Notes: generated from the letters alone by a model not told the origin. Numbered from the stretch's first letter, positions 53,180 to 61,225 are shown. The stretch: DNA of 64,000 bases from Salinimicrobium flavum (GCF_042684505.1 NZ_JBHULT010000011.1:1-64000), one strand, 5' to 3'. Made by a program: numbers and translations.

Positions 53180-54064
53180 TCAACAACAACCTGAACCCGG
53201 GGCACAGCTATTTGCCTGCGGCTTCTCCAGGATTTCAAGAGGTTTCTCAGATGTACTTCCGGGTTTCTGAGCAAATACCGTAACACTGAAAATTCCGGTC
53301 TTGCCCGATTTAAATTCGGTGATCTCTTCCGTAGAAAGATATTTTTCAAGGATATTATCGGGGATTACGATAGGCTTCTCTTTTTGAAGGGAGATATTTT
53401 TAAAACCTGCCGTATTGATCGCATTAAGATATTCTTCTTTTTGGATCGCTCCTGAAACACACCCGGCATACATTTCTGCATCTTCCTGCAAGGCTTTTGG
53501 TAATTGCCCTAACAGTACAATATCTGAAATACTGAAATGTCCACCCGGCTTCAGTACCCTGAAGATCTCTTTGATCACCTGCGGTTTATCGGGGACCAGG
53601 TTCAGTACACAGTTGCTCACTACTACATCTGCAACATTATCTCCTACCGGCATGTCATCTATATCTCCTTCCCTGAATTCAACATTGTTGAATCCCAGCT
53701 TATCTGCATTCATCCTGGCTTTTTTGACCATGGCAGGAGTGAAGTCGATCCCTATTACCTTACCGGTTTCTCCTGTTTCATGACGGGCAATGAAACAGTC
53801 ATTTCCGGCCCCCGAACCCAGGTCGATCACGGTGTCACCTTTCTTTATTTTAGCAAATTGGGTGGGAAGACCACAACCCAGGCCAAGATCAGCCTCTTGT
53901 GCATACCCCTGAAGGTTGGAATAATCGTCAATCATCATATTATACACTTTGGAAGAAGCATCGCCTGTACCACAACAGGAAGACTGGCCAGGGGCCTTAT
54001 CCTGCAATGCGATCTCACTATATTTCTCCCTCACCAGAGCTTTAAGTTTTTCTGAATTTTTCAT
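53180..54064 (-). CDS. arsM: arsenite methyltransferase
   Basis: A SAM-dependent methyltransferase of 294 residues that detoxifies As(III). The SAM motif is VIDLGSGAGNDCFIARHE (about 78-95). Arsenite-ligand cysteines are in QSSCCGTG (about 28), LGLGCGLP, VSNCVLNL and YAGCVSGA. The C-terminal tail ends CAPGSGCC. A strong 12-bp palindrome at 54130-54141 lies 65 bp upstream. Confidence 0.94.
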   Translation of the reverse strand: MKNSEKLKALVREKYSEIALQDKAPGQSSCCGTGDASSKVYNMMIDDYSNLQGYAQEADLGLGCGLPTQFAKIKKGDTVIDLGSGAGNDCFIARHETGETGKVIGIDFTPAMVKKARMNADKLGFNNVEFREGDIDDMPVGDNVADVVVSNCVLNLVPDKPQVIKEIFRVLKPGGHFSISDIVLLGQLPKALQEDAEMYAGCVSGAIQKEEYLNAINTAGFKNISLQKEKPIVIPDNILEKYLSTEEITEFKSGKTGIFSVTVFAQKPGSTSEKPLEILEKPQANSCAPGSGCC

Positions 54065-54129
54065 AATTATATTTTATTTAGATTCTCCAGCTTTCGTAAG
54101 TATGCTTTATTAATTTCTTCTTACTAACT

Positions 54130-54141
54130 ATATTGCAATAT
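54130..54141. promoter_or_regulatory. ArsR-like palindrome upstream of arsM
   Basis: ATATTGCAATAT is a perfect 12-bp inverted repeat, extended on one side to ATATTGCAATATTACGAT. It resembles ArsR/SmtB operators. No arsR gene is in the window, so the regulator would act in trans. Confidence 0.5.
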
Positions 54142-54205
54142 TACGATGTTTAATTGATTTCCGGAAAATTTTATAATGAAAAAACATATCAGGATTAAAA
54201 AAAAA

Positions 54206-54230
54206 CCTGCATACCATAAAGATATGCAGG
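54206..54230 (-). terminator. terminator of the coiled-coil pair
   Basis: Stem CCTGCATA / TATGCAGG; the minus-strand transcript continues into ten T. Confidence 0.88.
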
Positions 54231-54278
54231 TAACTAAAACTCTCTGTGTGCTATGAAGAATTCTAGGTTAGATTTTTG

Positions 54279-54722
54279 TCAGGTTAGTAAGCGTTTCTGC
54301 TTTTGCTGTTTCAGTGCTTGTGTCACAGCTGAAAACATATCTTTTTTCAATTTTTTATAGGTCTTGAGATAGTTATTAACGGCTTTCATAATGTCTTTAT
54401 GCTCCCCGCGGTAAATACGACCTTCCTTAGGTTCGTCAACGTTATCGATCAAACGTTCAAGTCTGTTGGAATGGGATTTCACCTGCTGCTGCAAATTATT
54501 TAATTCCTCTCTGGAGTCTGAAAGTTCTTCAATTAGTTCTTTAATACGGGTGAACAGATGAGATTCGATAATGGGTATAGTGTATTCTCTGAGCATATCT
54601 TCAAAAAAACGTTGTTCATCCTGAACAAAATTCAATTCTGAATTCCATTGCTGGGATGAAAAATGCATCTCATCCGGGGTTTTCCACTCGATATATCTAA
54701 AAGTGGGTGTTTTTGCTTTCAT
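54279..54722 (-). CDS. coiled-coil protein of unknown function, second of a pair
   Basis: A 147-residue, almost entirely helical cytoplasmic protein: coiled coil at about 60-95 (RIKELIEELSDSREELNNLQQQVKSHSNRLERLID), a basic C-terminus (KTYKKLKKDMFSAVTQALKQQKQKR). No known family is recognised. It resembles its upstream neighbour 54742-55173 throughout: both have a Trp-led segment, L/D-helix, SRE/SE-E-L-N/EN-L coiled coil, an EH segment and a final LK...F helix, so they are a tandem duplication. The gap between them is 19 bp. Confidence 0.78.
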   Translation of the reverse strand: MKAKTPTFRYIEWKTPDEMHFSSQQWNSELNFVQDEQRFFEDMLREYTIPIIESHLFTRIKELIEELSDSREELNNLQQQVKSHSNRLERLIDNVDEPKEGRIYRGEHKDIMKAVNNYLKTYKKLKKDMFSAVTQALKQQKQKRLLT

Positions 54723-54741
54723 TGTACATGATCTTTAAAGT

Positions 54742-55173
54742 TCAATATTCTTTGCTGGTCTTTCTCAAAAGTCCCGATGTGTTTGAGAACACTTTTAGTT
54801 TAAAAGTTTTAAATCTATCTATGAAATCAAGCACCCGCCGTTCAAGCTTAAAATGCTCATCGTGGTAAAAGATCTCACAGCTAATATCCTCACACTCCAG
54901 CATACCTTCAATATCATAATGATGATTGTGCACCTCCAGAGAAAGGTCCTGGTAATCTGACCTTAGGTTTTCAAGTTCTGAAGAATAGAGCTGTAGTTTT
55001 TCATACATGTTGAGGGAATTCTTTTGAAAGATATCTGCACTAAGGTACTGGTCGATAAAATGGGCTTCTTCAGCAGCATATGATAACAGGTCCTTCCAGG
55101 AATCATTCTGCTTTAAAAGCTCATCAATTTCCTTTTCATTTCCGGTAAACCTCCTTGTGACCGACCTTGGCAT
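54742..55173 (-). CDS. coiled-coil protein of unknown function, first of a pair
   Basis: The 143-residue helical paralogue of the protein above: a basic start MPRSVTRRFTGNEKEIDELL, then NDSWKDLLSYAAEEAHFIDQYL, the coiled coil YEKLQLYSSELENLRSDYQDL, a histidine-rich bend (VHNHHYDIEGML) and a final helix RFKTFKLKVFSNTSGLL. Expression is probably driven by the palindrome at 55226-55239, with a start site near 55189. Function is unknown. Confidence 0.78.
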   Translation of the reverse strand: MPRSVTRRFTGNEKEIDELLKQNDSWKDLLSYAAEEAHFIDQYLSADIFQKNSLNMYEKLQLYSSELENLRSDYQDLSLEVHNHHYDIEGMLECEDISCEIFYHDEHFKLERRVLDFIDRFKTFKLKVFSNTSGLLRKTSKEY

Positions 55174-55194
55174 AACATGCTGTTTTTGATTGTA

Positions 55195-55239
55195 TTAAGA
55201 TAAGAAATTTTCAGGTTGAAAGGAAATGATATATGTCAA
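55195..55239 (-). promoter_or_regulatory. Crp/FNR-type site D and weak -7 element for the coiled-coil pair
   Basis: The site at 55226-55239 reads TTGAC-ATAT-ATCAT on the minus strand (9 of 10 positions of ATGAY-N4-RTCAT type). A TATCTTAA element lies at 55195-55202, 23 bp downstream. The ATG is at 55173. Confidence 0.65.
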
Positions 55240-55339
55240 ATTAATGAAATTAATTCAATTAATATTCTTCAGGAATTAACATAATTTCCAATCTGAAAAA
55301 TAATTTTTCATCACTTGTTTTTTGAATATTAAAATAGCA

Positions 55340-55347
55340 TACATTTG
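55340..55347 (+). promoter_or_regulatory. -7 element of the small lipoprotein gene
   Basis: TACATTTG matches TAnnTTTG exactly, 29 bp before the ATG at 55377. Confidence 0.65.
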
Positions 55348-55376
55348 GCGCCTCAAACAATTAATAATTGACTAAA

Positions 55377-55604
55377 ATGAAAAAATCATTTTTGACTTTT
55401 GCTGTTATCGCATTAGTACTAAGTTTCACTTCTTGTAAAGAAACTCCTGCTGAATCTACCGAAGAAACTTCTGTAGAGGTAATGGAGACTCCTGCTGAAA
55501 CTACAATTGAAGAAGTTGAAACTCCTGCTGAAGAAATGGTAGATACCACGAACAACGGCGGTACAGTAGTAGAAGAAAACATCAATACTACTTCTGTAGA
55601 ATAA
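55377..55604 (+). CDS. small Thr/Glu-rich lipoprotein
   Basis: A 75-residue precursor starting MKKSFLTFAVIALVLSFTSC at 55377: signal peptide with a lipobox ending at Cys20. The rest is low-complexity T, E, V and P with a repeated ETPAE motif (four times), so it is acidic and unstructured. It may be a surface or periplasmic spacer; no family is recognised. It has its own promoter and terminator. A start at 55368 is possible. Confidence 0.82.
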   Translation: MKKSFLTFAVIALVLSFTSCKETPAESTEETSVEVMETPAETTIEEVETPAEEMVDTTNNGGTVVEENINTTSVE

Positions 55605-55644
55605 TTAAAAAATCTGCAGTTAGGGTACTGTGTACCTTTTTGGA

Positions 55645-55675
55645 AAGTCCGTAGCTTCGTCTACGGATTTTTTTT
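55645..55675 (+). terminator. terminator of the small lipoprotein gene
   Basis: Stem TCCGTAG-CTTCGT-CTACGGA followed by eight T. Confidence 0.9.
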
Positions 55676-57053
55676 ACCCGTCTCCCAGGGGTATCTCATA
55701 AGTTTCACCCAGCCATGGCAGATGAACAGGGTAATTAAAGACATCTTTGATCTTTAACCTTAGCACGTCCCGGGCCATATTTTCTCCATGTATCAGGAAT
55801 ACTTTCTCCGGAATGTTTTTGATCCCGCTCATCCAATCCAGCAAACCTTTTTGATCTGCATGGGCAGAAAGGCTATTCAGGATCATGATATTTGCCTTAA
55901 CTTCGCAGTATTTCCCGAAGATCTTGATCTCGTTAGCGCCTTCCAGTAATAGTCTTCCCCGGGTTCCTTCAGCCTGATAACCGGCCAGAAGAACTGTCGT
56001 TTCCGGTTTGTCCAGATAATACCTCAGGTAGGTAAGAACCCTGCCACCAGTGACCATTCCGCTACCGGCGATAACCGCCTTGGGCCTGTTGTCATCAACG
56101 GTTTTCCAGGTATCCTTGTAGGAGGTTATTATATTAAAGAATTGTTGCATTGCCCTCAGTTCAGTAGGTGGTATCCTGTGCCAGCCTGGGAACTGTTCAA
56201 AAACCCCAAATACTTCATTACCCATAGGACTATCTATAAAGACGGGTAAAGGCGGTATTTTATTATGTTCGTAAAGTCTCCATATTCTGTACATGAGCGT
56301 CTGCAATCTTTCCACAGCAAAAGAGGGAATTATAAGAGTACCTTTTTTCTGAAGGGTCTCCATAATGGTATTGGCAAGAATGCTATCTGCATCTTCGTCG
56401 GGATGAAGCCGGTCACCGTAAGTGCTTTCCAGAAACAGGTAATCTGCCCATTCGGGAGTTTGAGGAGGTTCAAGAAGCAAATCTTCCTTCCTTCCTATAT
56501 CTCCTGAGAAGACCAGGATCTTTCCGAAGATATCAAGTTCGATAAAAGTTGCACCCAAAATATGACCATTCTTCCGGAACCTGTACCTGATGTTTTTAGA
56601 AAGTTCATACCATTGGTCCACATCTGCCGGTCTTAACATTTCCATGGTTCTTTCTACATCTTCGACTGTATATAAGGGCTCTGCAGGTTCATGAATAGTG
56701 AATTCTTCTTTATTGGCTCTTTCCGCGTCTTCTTCCTGGATTTTGGCACTATCTCTCATGATGATTCCTGCAATGGCAAGGGTAGGAGATGTACCTGTTA
56801 TAGTGCCTTTGAAGCCATGGGCTACCAGGCGTGGTAAATAGCCTGAATGGTCGAGGTGGCCGTGTGTGAGCAAAACCATATCAATATCAGTAGGTGGGAA
56901 ACCGAATTTTTCCCAATTCAGAACGCGCAATTCCTTAAGTCCCTGAAAAAGTCCGCAGTCTACCAGGATGTTCATTTCCGGGGTTTCCAGCAGGAATTTA
57001 GATCCGGTAACGCTGCCCGCAGCACCCAGGAAATGTACTTTGATCGTTTTCAT
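55674..57053 (-). CDS. MBL-fold beta-CASP RNA-processing hydrolase
   Basis: A 459-residue CPSF73-like protein: metallo-beta-lactamase domain with LLTHGHLDHSGYLPRLV (zinc motif HxHxDH, about 60-75), a beta-CASP insertion containing LESTYGDRLHP (about 202) and KAVIAGSGMVTGGRVLTYL (motif B, about 334), and the RNA-specificity end ILNSLSAHADQKGLLDWM (about 395). Expected to be an RNA endo- or exonuclease. It is the last gene of the Usp operon, 9 bp after the ATP-cone gene. Confidence 0.92.
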   Translation of the reverse strand: MKTIKVHFLGAAGSVTGSKFLLETPEMNILVDCGLFQGLKELRVLNWEKFGFPPTDIDMVLLTHGHLDHSGYLPRLVAHGFKGTITGTSPTLAIAGIIMRDSAKIQEEDAERANKEEFTIHEPAEPLYTVEDVERTMEMLRPADVDQWYELSKNIRYRFRKNGHILGATFIELDIFGKILVFSGDIGRKEDLLLEPPQTPEWADYLFLESTYGDRLHPDEDADSILANTIMETLQKKGTLIIPSFAVERLQTLMYRIWRLYEHNKIPPLPVFIDSPMGNEVFGVFEQFPGWHRIPPTELRAMQQFFNIITSYKDTWKTVDDNRPKAVIAGSGMVTGGRVLTYLRYYLDKPETTVLLAGYQAEGTRGRLLLEGANEIKIFGKYCEVKANIMILNSLSAHADQKGLLDWMSGIKNIPEKVFLIHGENMARDVLRLKIKDVFNYPVHLPWLGETYEIPLGDG

Positions 57054-57062
57054 ACCTACTCT

Positions 57063-57905
57063 TTAAGATTTACAAAGTTTTTCCATTTCAGTAAGGATCT
57101 TTTTCTTCCGGATATCTGAAACTCCCAGATGATCAAGATAGAATTTATCATTGATCAATTCCCGGCACAGCACCACATCCCGACTTAACAGGAACTGTTT
57201 TTCCCGCGCACTCAACAAGGTAGAAACTGTAATAGGGTATAACCCGGTCCTGTCTATCCTTTCCTTAAGGCTGTTACCTTTTGGAGAATCCCAGCTTAGC
57301 AGGTGGAGGTTTACACACTTTCCATACTTCGTTGCATCTGCCGTAAAACGTGTGTTGGTGACTACCCAGCCTTCGTTAAAGAATTCTTCAGGGTCCTTCT
57401 TTGCTTTAAAATAATTTTCAATATCCCTAAAACGGGAATGAATATATAATGGGATTTTTACATCGCAATATCTCCCGTGGTCTCCATGAAATTTACATTC
57501 AATGAATAATTTTTTATTTTGAATGGTAGCTATGACATCTATCTCATGAGGCACACAAATTCCCTGCACGATCTTGCCTACTTCGACATTATACCCGCTG
57601 TTTTCCAGGATGGCGGCCACAAAACGTTCAAAAGGATAACCCGTGGGGCCCAATTCATAAATGGCATTTTTGAGCTTATAACGGGAGGCAAACAGGGAAT
57701 CTTTTTTTCTGAGTAGTTTAAAAGCCCTGTTATAGATCTCTTTTGTAGTGATCCCTTCATAAAGTTCAGACTTAATTACCGAAAGGATTTTCCTTATATC
57801 AGCCTCATCAGCACCCGATTTTCTAAGGGAATTTGCTACTTTATTGCTGGAAAACCTGGCTTTTTCCCCCGAAGCTGTTGTAATTATAAGGTCAGAAATA
57901 TTCAT
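57063..57905 (-). CDS. ATP-cone domain fused to PD-(D/E)XK nuclease domain
   Basis: A 280-residue protein with two parts. Residues about 5-85 are an ATP-cone (LIITTASGEKARFSSNKVANSLRKSGA, GITTKEIYNRAFKLLRK), the nucleotide-sensing module best known from ribonucleotide reductase and NrdR. Residues about 90-170 are a restriction-endonuclease-like core: GYPFERFVAAILENSGY, then HEIDVIATIQNKKLFIECKFH, which supplies D and E-x-K. The combination suggests a nucleotide-gated nuclease; the target is unknown. It sits between the Usp genes and the RNA hydrolase. Confidence 0.85.
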   Translation of the reverse strand: MNISDLIITTASGEKARFSSNKVANSLRKSGADEADIRKILSVIKSELYEGITTKEIYNRAFKLLRKKDSLFASRYKLKNAIYELGPTGYPFERFVAAILENSGYNVEVGKIVQGICVPHEIDVIATIQNKKLFIECKFHGDHGRYCDVKIPLYIHSRFRDIENYFKAKKDPEEFFNEGWVVTNTRFTADATKYGKCVNLHLLSWDSPKGNSLKERIDRTGLYPITVSTLLSAREKQFLLSRDVVLCRELINDKFYLDHLGVSDIRKKKILTEMEKLCKS

Positions 57906-57929
57906 TAAGATATAAGATTGATGAGAGGA

Positions 57930-58778
57930 TCAAGGTTGGTGCAATACCAGCACAGGAACTTTGGAATAATGAGCCAGGTTCTTGTATAACGGATCAAATA
58001 AAAGGTTTTCCAGGAAACTGTGTTTTTTATTGATAAAAGCGACCATTTCACTTTCCCGGCTTTCTGTAAAGGAATAAACGCCCAGAGGTATACTTAAATG
58101 TTCAAGGGTGTGAAACGAGTGGGCTACTTTCTCCTCTTTTAGGTGATTTCGCAGGGCTCTCCTGTTCTGTTTTTGTTTTTCATTGAGTCCTCCTTCTTCA
58201 CAAATATGCAGGATACGTATGGGAGCCCAGAATTTCAGGGATAGTCTTATAAGAAACTTGAGATCTTTAGGAGTAAGTTCTGCTTTAAAACTGTTGGCCA
58301 GAACGATCTCTTTCAGTGCGTGAAATTTAACATGAGCCGGCACAGCCAAAAGAGGGCATCTCCTAATCTCTTCCATTAAGTTTATGGTATTACTCCCGTA
58401 AACAACTTCTGTGTTACCAGTATGACCTTGAGTACCAATAATGATCAGTTCAATATTTTTTTTTCTTAGCTGTTCTTTTACTGCTGTTGTAAGAGATTTA
58501 TTGGCTGCTTCAAACTCAAAGTTGTGATGACAATTTTCCGGGGATTCCTTCAGTTTTTCTACTTTTTTTTTCAATCTTGTTTCTACCTTCTTTTGCCCTT
58601 CCAGCAATGCTTCCTCTCCGGGTATGGGGGTTAATTTGCTTTCCTCGTCATAGCCGTCTACCCTGTAAGCATGTAATAAAATAAACGTGCAGACCTCTTT
58701 ATGATATAATTGAAGTGCATAATTTATTGCATTTTCAGCATTTTTGGAGAAATCTGTGGGAAGAAGGATCCTTTTCAT
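57930..58778 (-). CDS. tandem-domain universal stress protein 1
   Basis: A 282-residue protein with two Usp domains. Domain 1 begins MKRILLPTDFSKNAENAINYAL and has an intact ATP-binding motif, IIGTQGHTGNTEVVYGSNTINLM (G-x2-G-x9-G-S/T). Domain 2 lacks that loop and ends NKKHSFLENLLFDPLYKNLAHYSKVPVLVL. It overlaps usp2 by 4 bp. Usps of this type are induced by starvation and oxygen limitation; the role here is inferred. Confidence 0.93.
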   Translation of the reverse strand: MKRILLPTDFSKNAENAINYALQLYHKEVCTFILLHAYRVDGYDEESKLTPIPGEEALLEGQKKVETRLKKKVEKLKESPENCHHNFEFEAANKSLTTAVKEQLRKKNIELIIIGTQGHTGNTEVVYGSNTINLMEEIRRCPLLAVPAHVKFHALKEIVLANSFKAELTPKDLKFLIRLSLKFWAPIRILHICEEGGLNEKQKQNRRALRNHLKEEKVAHSFHTLEHLSIPLGVYSFTESRESEMVAFINKKHSFLENLLFDPLYKNLAHYSKVPVLVLHQP

Positions 58779-59626
58779 AACTGCCTTTTTTTACCTGAAG
58801 GGATGACCAGAAAAGGTACCTTGACATGGAAACCAATTTCATTCACCACCGGCCTGAAAAGTAAATTCTCAAAAAATGAATGTTTATTGTTGATCATCAC
58901 CAACATATCTATCTCATTTTCCTCCTGAAAGTCATAAATGGCCTGAGGAACGCTTTTATCTGCAATACTGTAAAAATGATGACCGTTGTTCTTAAAAATT
59001 TTGCCCAGGGCTTTTTTCCTCTTTTCCTGCTCCTCGGTAAGGGCGGGTCCAAAATATACATGAAGGATATGGACGTTTGACTGGTAGGTGACCGCGAGCT
59101 CTTGGAGGACCTCCAGAAGCTCAGGTAGGTCTGCTTCATAATCTGTTGGCAGAAGGATCTCCTTAGGGGGTCGAAATTCATAATGGGAGGGAATGGCCAG
59201 CAAAGGGCATTTGGTTTTTTTTATGGCATGAATGGTATGGGTTCCAAAAAGGATCTCTTCTGCCCCGGTAGCTCCCTTGGTACCCATTACCACAAGGTCG
59301 ATCTTCTTTTCTGCTACCTGTTCTTTTATCTCATCGCTAAGCATATTAAAAGAGGAGATTTTCTTGAATTGGTGCCTTTCATTAGGAAAATTCTTTTTTA
59401 GCTTTCTTAAAACCCGGTTTAATCCTTTTATTGAGTTGTTCTTATAGATCTCGGTAAGGGTTGGCTGGGTAGCACTGTATACCAGGTATTCATTGTCATA
59501 CAGAATAGGGGTATAGGTGTTCAAAAGGTAAAAGGTGCATTCTTCCCCAGTAAAGAGTTGTACCGCATATTTTGCTGCATTATAGGCGTTTTCAGAAAAA
59601 TCTGTGGGTAGTAAAATGTTTTTCAT
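58775..59626 (-). CDS. tandem-domain universal stress protein 2
   Basis: A 283-residue paralogue of usp1 and usp3, starting MKNILLPTDFSENAYNAAKYAV. The ATP motif is VMGTKGATGAEEILFGTHT in domain 1, and the domain 2 tail is NNKHSFFENLLFRPVVNEIGFHVKVPFLVIP. Stop and start overlap usp1 (ATGA), while the gap from usp3 is 28 bp. Confidence 0.93.
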   Translation of the reverse strand: MKNILLPTDFSENAYNAAKYAVQLFTGEECTFYLLNTYTPILYDNEYLVYSATQPTLTEIYKNNSIKGLNRVLRKLKKNFPNERHQFKKISSFNMLSDEIKEQVAEKKIDLVVMGTKGATGAEEILFGTHTIHAIKKTKCPLLAIPSHYEFRPPKEILLPTDYEADLPELLEVLQELAVTYQSNVHILHVYFGPALTEEQEKRKKALGKIFKNNGHHFYSIADKSVPQAIYDFQEENEIDMLVMINNKHSFFENLLFRPVVNEIGFHVKVPFLVIPSGKKRQL

Positions 59627-59654
59627 GGCCTTGCTGTTTTGGGTTGAACTATGG

Positions 59655-60503
59655 TTAATTCCGGTGAAAATTCTGCAGTACTAAGAAAGGGATCCTGGGG
59701 TGCAAACCAATCCTGTCAAGAGTTGACTTGTAAAGGACGTTCTCAAGGTAGCTGTGCCGGGAATTCACCAGGATGAGCATATCTATTTTCAGGTCTTCTA
59801 TAGATTTTAAAATGGCTTTGGTTTTTTCCTGTTCATCTATCTGATGAAACTCAAGATCCACATCATAGAATTGCTCTTTAATGGCCAATTGGTTATCTTT
59901 TTGCCTGAAAGAATCAAGCGGAAACCGGGAAATGTATAACATGTGTATCTGTGTGCAAAATGAACGGGCCAGATCGCCGACCAGTTTTAACTCCCGCTTT
60001 TGATAAGGAAGCATGTAATTGGTGGGAAAAAGTATTCTTTTAGGATCTGAATAGGAATAATTCTCTGGAATACTTAAAACAGGGCATTGAACATATTTTA
60101 TGATCTGAAGGGTATTGCTGCCAAAAGTCATCTTGCGATCATTGGTCTTGCCTCGTGTAGAAGTGATGATAATATCTGCGTTTTCACGATCCACAAGATC
60201 GTTCACTTCATCGACCAGAAGACCAAAAGCTGAAATAGATTGAAAACGGTGCCGGGGATTAGGGAAAAGATCCTGTATACGGTTGAGGATCTTTTCAAGT
60301 TCAAGATCTGAATTATTTCGGGTGGTTTCCTTGAATTCCTCCCTTAATTCATCAGTGAGGAAACCTTCGGTATTATATACCTCATCTGCATAGGCGTGAA
60401 GAATAAAGAAGTCACTCCTTTCATACTTAAAAAGTTCAGCAGCAAAAATCAGGGCATTGAAAGCATTCTCTGAAAAATCTGAAGGTATAACTATCTTTCT
60501 CAT
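59655..60503 (-). CDS. tandem-domain universal stress protein 3, first gene of the operon
   Basis: A 282-residue Usp starting MRKIVIPSDFSENAFNALIFA. Its ATP-loop (ITSTRGKTNDRKMTFGSNT) departs from the canonical glycine pattern, so nucleotide binding is uncertain. The start at 60503 is chosen because it matches the other two copies; an upstream ATG at 60647 would run through the hsp20 terminator at 60622-60660. The promoter predicted from site E would initiate near 60516. Confidence 0.92.
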   Translation of the reverse strand: MRKIVIPSDFSENAFNALIFAAELFKYERSDFFILHAYADEVYNTEGFLTDELREEFKETTRNNSDLELEKILNRIQDLFPNPRHRFQSISAFGLLVDEVNDLVDRENADIIITSTRGKTNDRKMTFGSNTLQIIKYVQCPVLSIPENYSYSDPKRILFPTNYMLPYQKRELKLVGDLARSFCTQIHMLYISRFPLDSFRQKDNQLAIKEQFYDVDLEFHQIDEQEKTKAILKSIEDLKIDMLILVNSRHSYLENVLYKSTLDRIGLHPRIPFLVLQNFHRN

Positions 60504-60521
60504 CTTCCGGGGTTTATTCTT

Positions 60522-60565
60522 TAAATTTAAAGGAAAAAGCCCTGGAAAACAATGATTATTATCAC
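60522..60565 (-). promoter_or_regulatory. Crp/FNR-type site E and -7 element of the Usp operon
   Basis: The site at 60552-60565 reads GTGAT-AATA-ATCAT on the minus strand (9 of 10 core positions). TAAATTTA at 60522-60529 lies 22 bp downstream, and the ATG of usp3 13 bp or so after the predicted start. Confidence 0.7.
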
Positions 60566-60621
60566 CAATCAGGGCCGGGTAAAAAGAGAATTTCTTTTCT
60601 TCCCTGAGAGTTGAGAAGAAG

Positions 60622-60660
60622 TTATAAAAAGGGGGTGATTTTGACACCCCCTTTTTATAA
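60622..60660 (-). terminator. terminator of hsp20
   Basis: A perfect 16-bp stem TTATAAAAAGGGGGTG / CACCCCCTTTTTATAA with a 7-nt loop, beginning 2 bp after the hsp20 stop codon. Confidence 0.95.
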
Positions 60661-60662
60661 AA

Positions 60663-61142
60663 TTAGGATACTTTAATGGATTTTGGTTTTTTTTCCTGAC
60701 TTCCTTCCTTTTTAGGGATCATCATTTTTAACACCCCATCTTTATAAGTAGCCTGAATATCTTTTGCTTCATCAACATTTTCAGGAAGTCTTACAGACCT
60801 TGAAAAAGAATTATAACTAAATTCTTTGGAAACATAACCTTCTTTTTCCTCTTCCTTTTTTTCTTCTTTTTCAGCGGAAACGGTCAATAATCCGTCGTCA
60901 AAAGTTATTTCAAAATCCTCTTTTGAAAGCCCTGGTGCGGCCAACTCTACCTGGATCTCTTTTTCTTTGTCCTTGACGTTCATTGCCGGACTAAGATCGA
61001 AATCATTCTCCCCCATGTTGAACATCCTGTTCAATAAATTACGGCGGGTGTTTAAACTATCAGAAAAGAAAGGATCATTAAAGAATGAGTTACTCATCAT
61101 AGGAGTATTCCGGCGGCGTTTGTTTGATTTTACTAATGACAT
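60663..61142 (-). CDS. Hsp20/alpha-crystallin small heat shock protein
   Basis: An ATP-independent holdase of 159 residues. The alpha-crystallin domain runs from about 53 to 148 (MNVKDKEKEIQVELAAPGLSKEDFEITFDDGLLTVSAEKE and YVSKEFSYNSFSRSVRLPENVDEAKDIQATYKDGVLKMMIPKKE) with the DGVLKMMIPK signature at the end. It is preceded by site A and closed by its own terminator, so it is a separate transcription unit from the Usp operon. Confidence 0.95.
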   Translation of the reverse strand: MSLVKSNKRRRNTPMMSNSFFNDPFFSDSLNTRRNLLNRMFNMGENDFDLSPAMNVKDKEKEIQVELAAPGLSKEDFEITFDDGLLTVSAEKEEKKEEEKEGYVSKEFSYNSFSRSVRLPENVDEAKDIQATYKDGVLKMMIPKKEGSQEKKPKSIKVS

Positions 61143-61181
61143 GACTTAAAGGTTTTTGGTTAATAATCACTATTATATCTT

Positions 61182-61225
61182 CTAATGTATACTGAAAGTC
61201 AGTAATTTAAAATGATAAAAATCAT
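61182..61225 (-). promoter_or_regulatory. Crp/FNR-type site A and -7 element of hsp20
   Basis: ATGAT-AAAA-ATCAT at 61212-61225 is a perfect palindrome of half-sites. TACATTAG at 61182-61189 lies 22 bp downstream on the minus strand; the hsp20 ATG is at 61142. Confidence 0.75.

Noticed and set aside
57918..57933. TTGAT-GAGAGG-ATCAA inverted repeat at the usp1/ATP-cone junction
   Set aside because: The spacer is 6 instead of 4, it overlaps the usp1 stop, and no -7 element follows 21-23 bp away; it is inside an operon.
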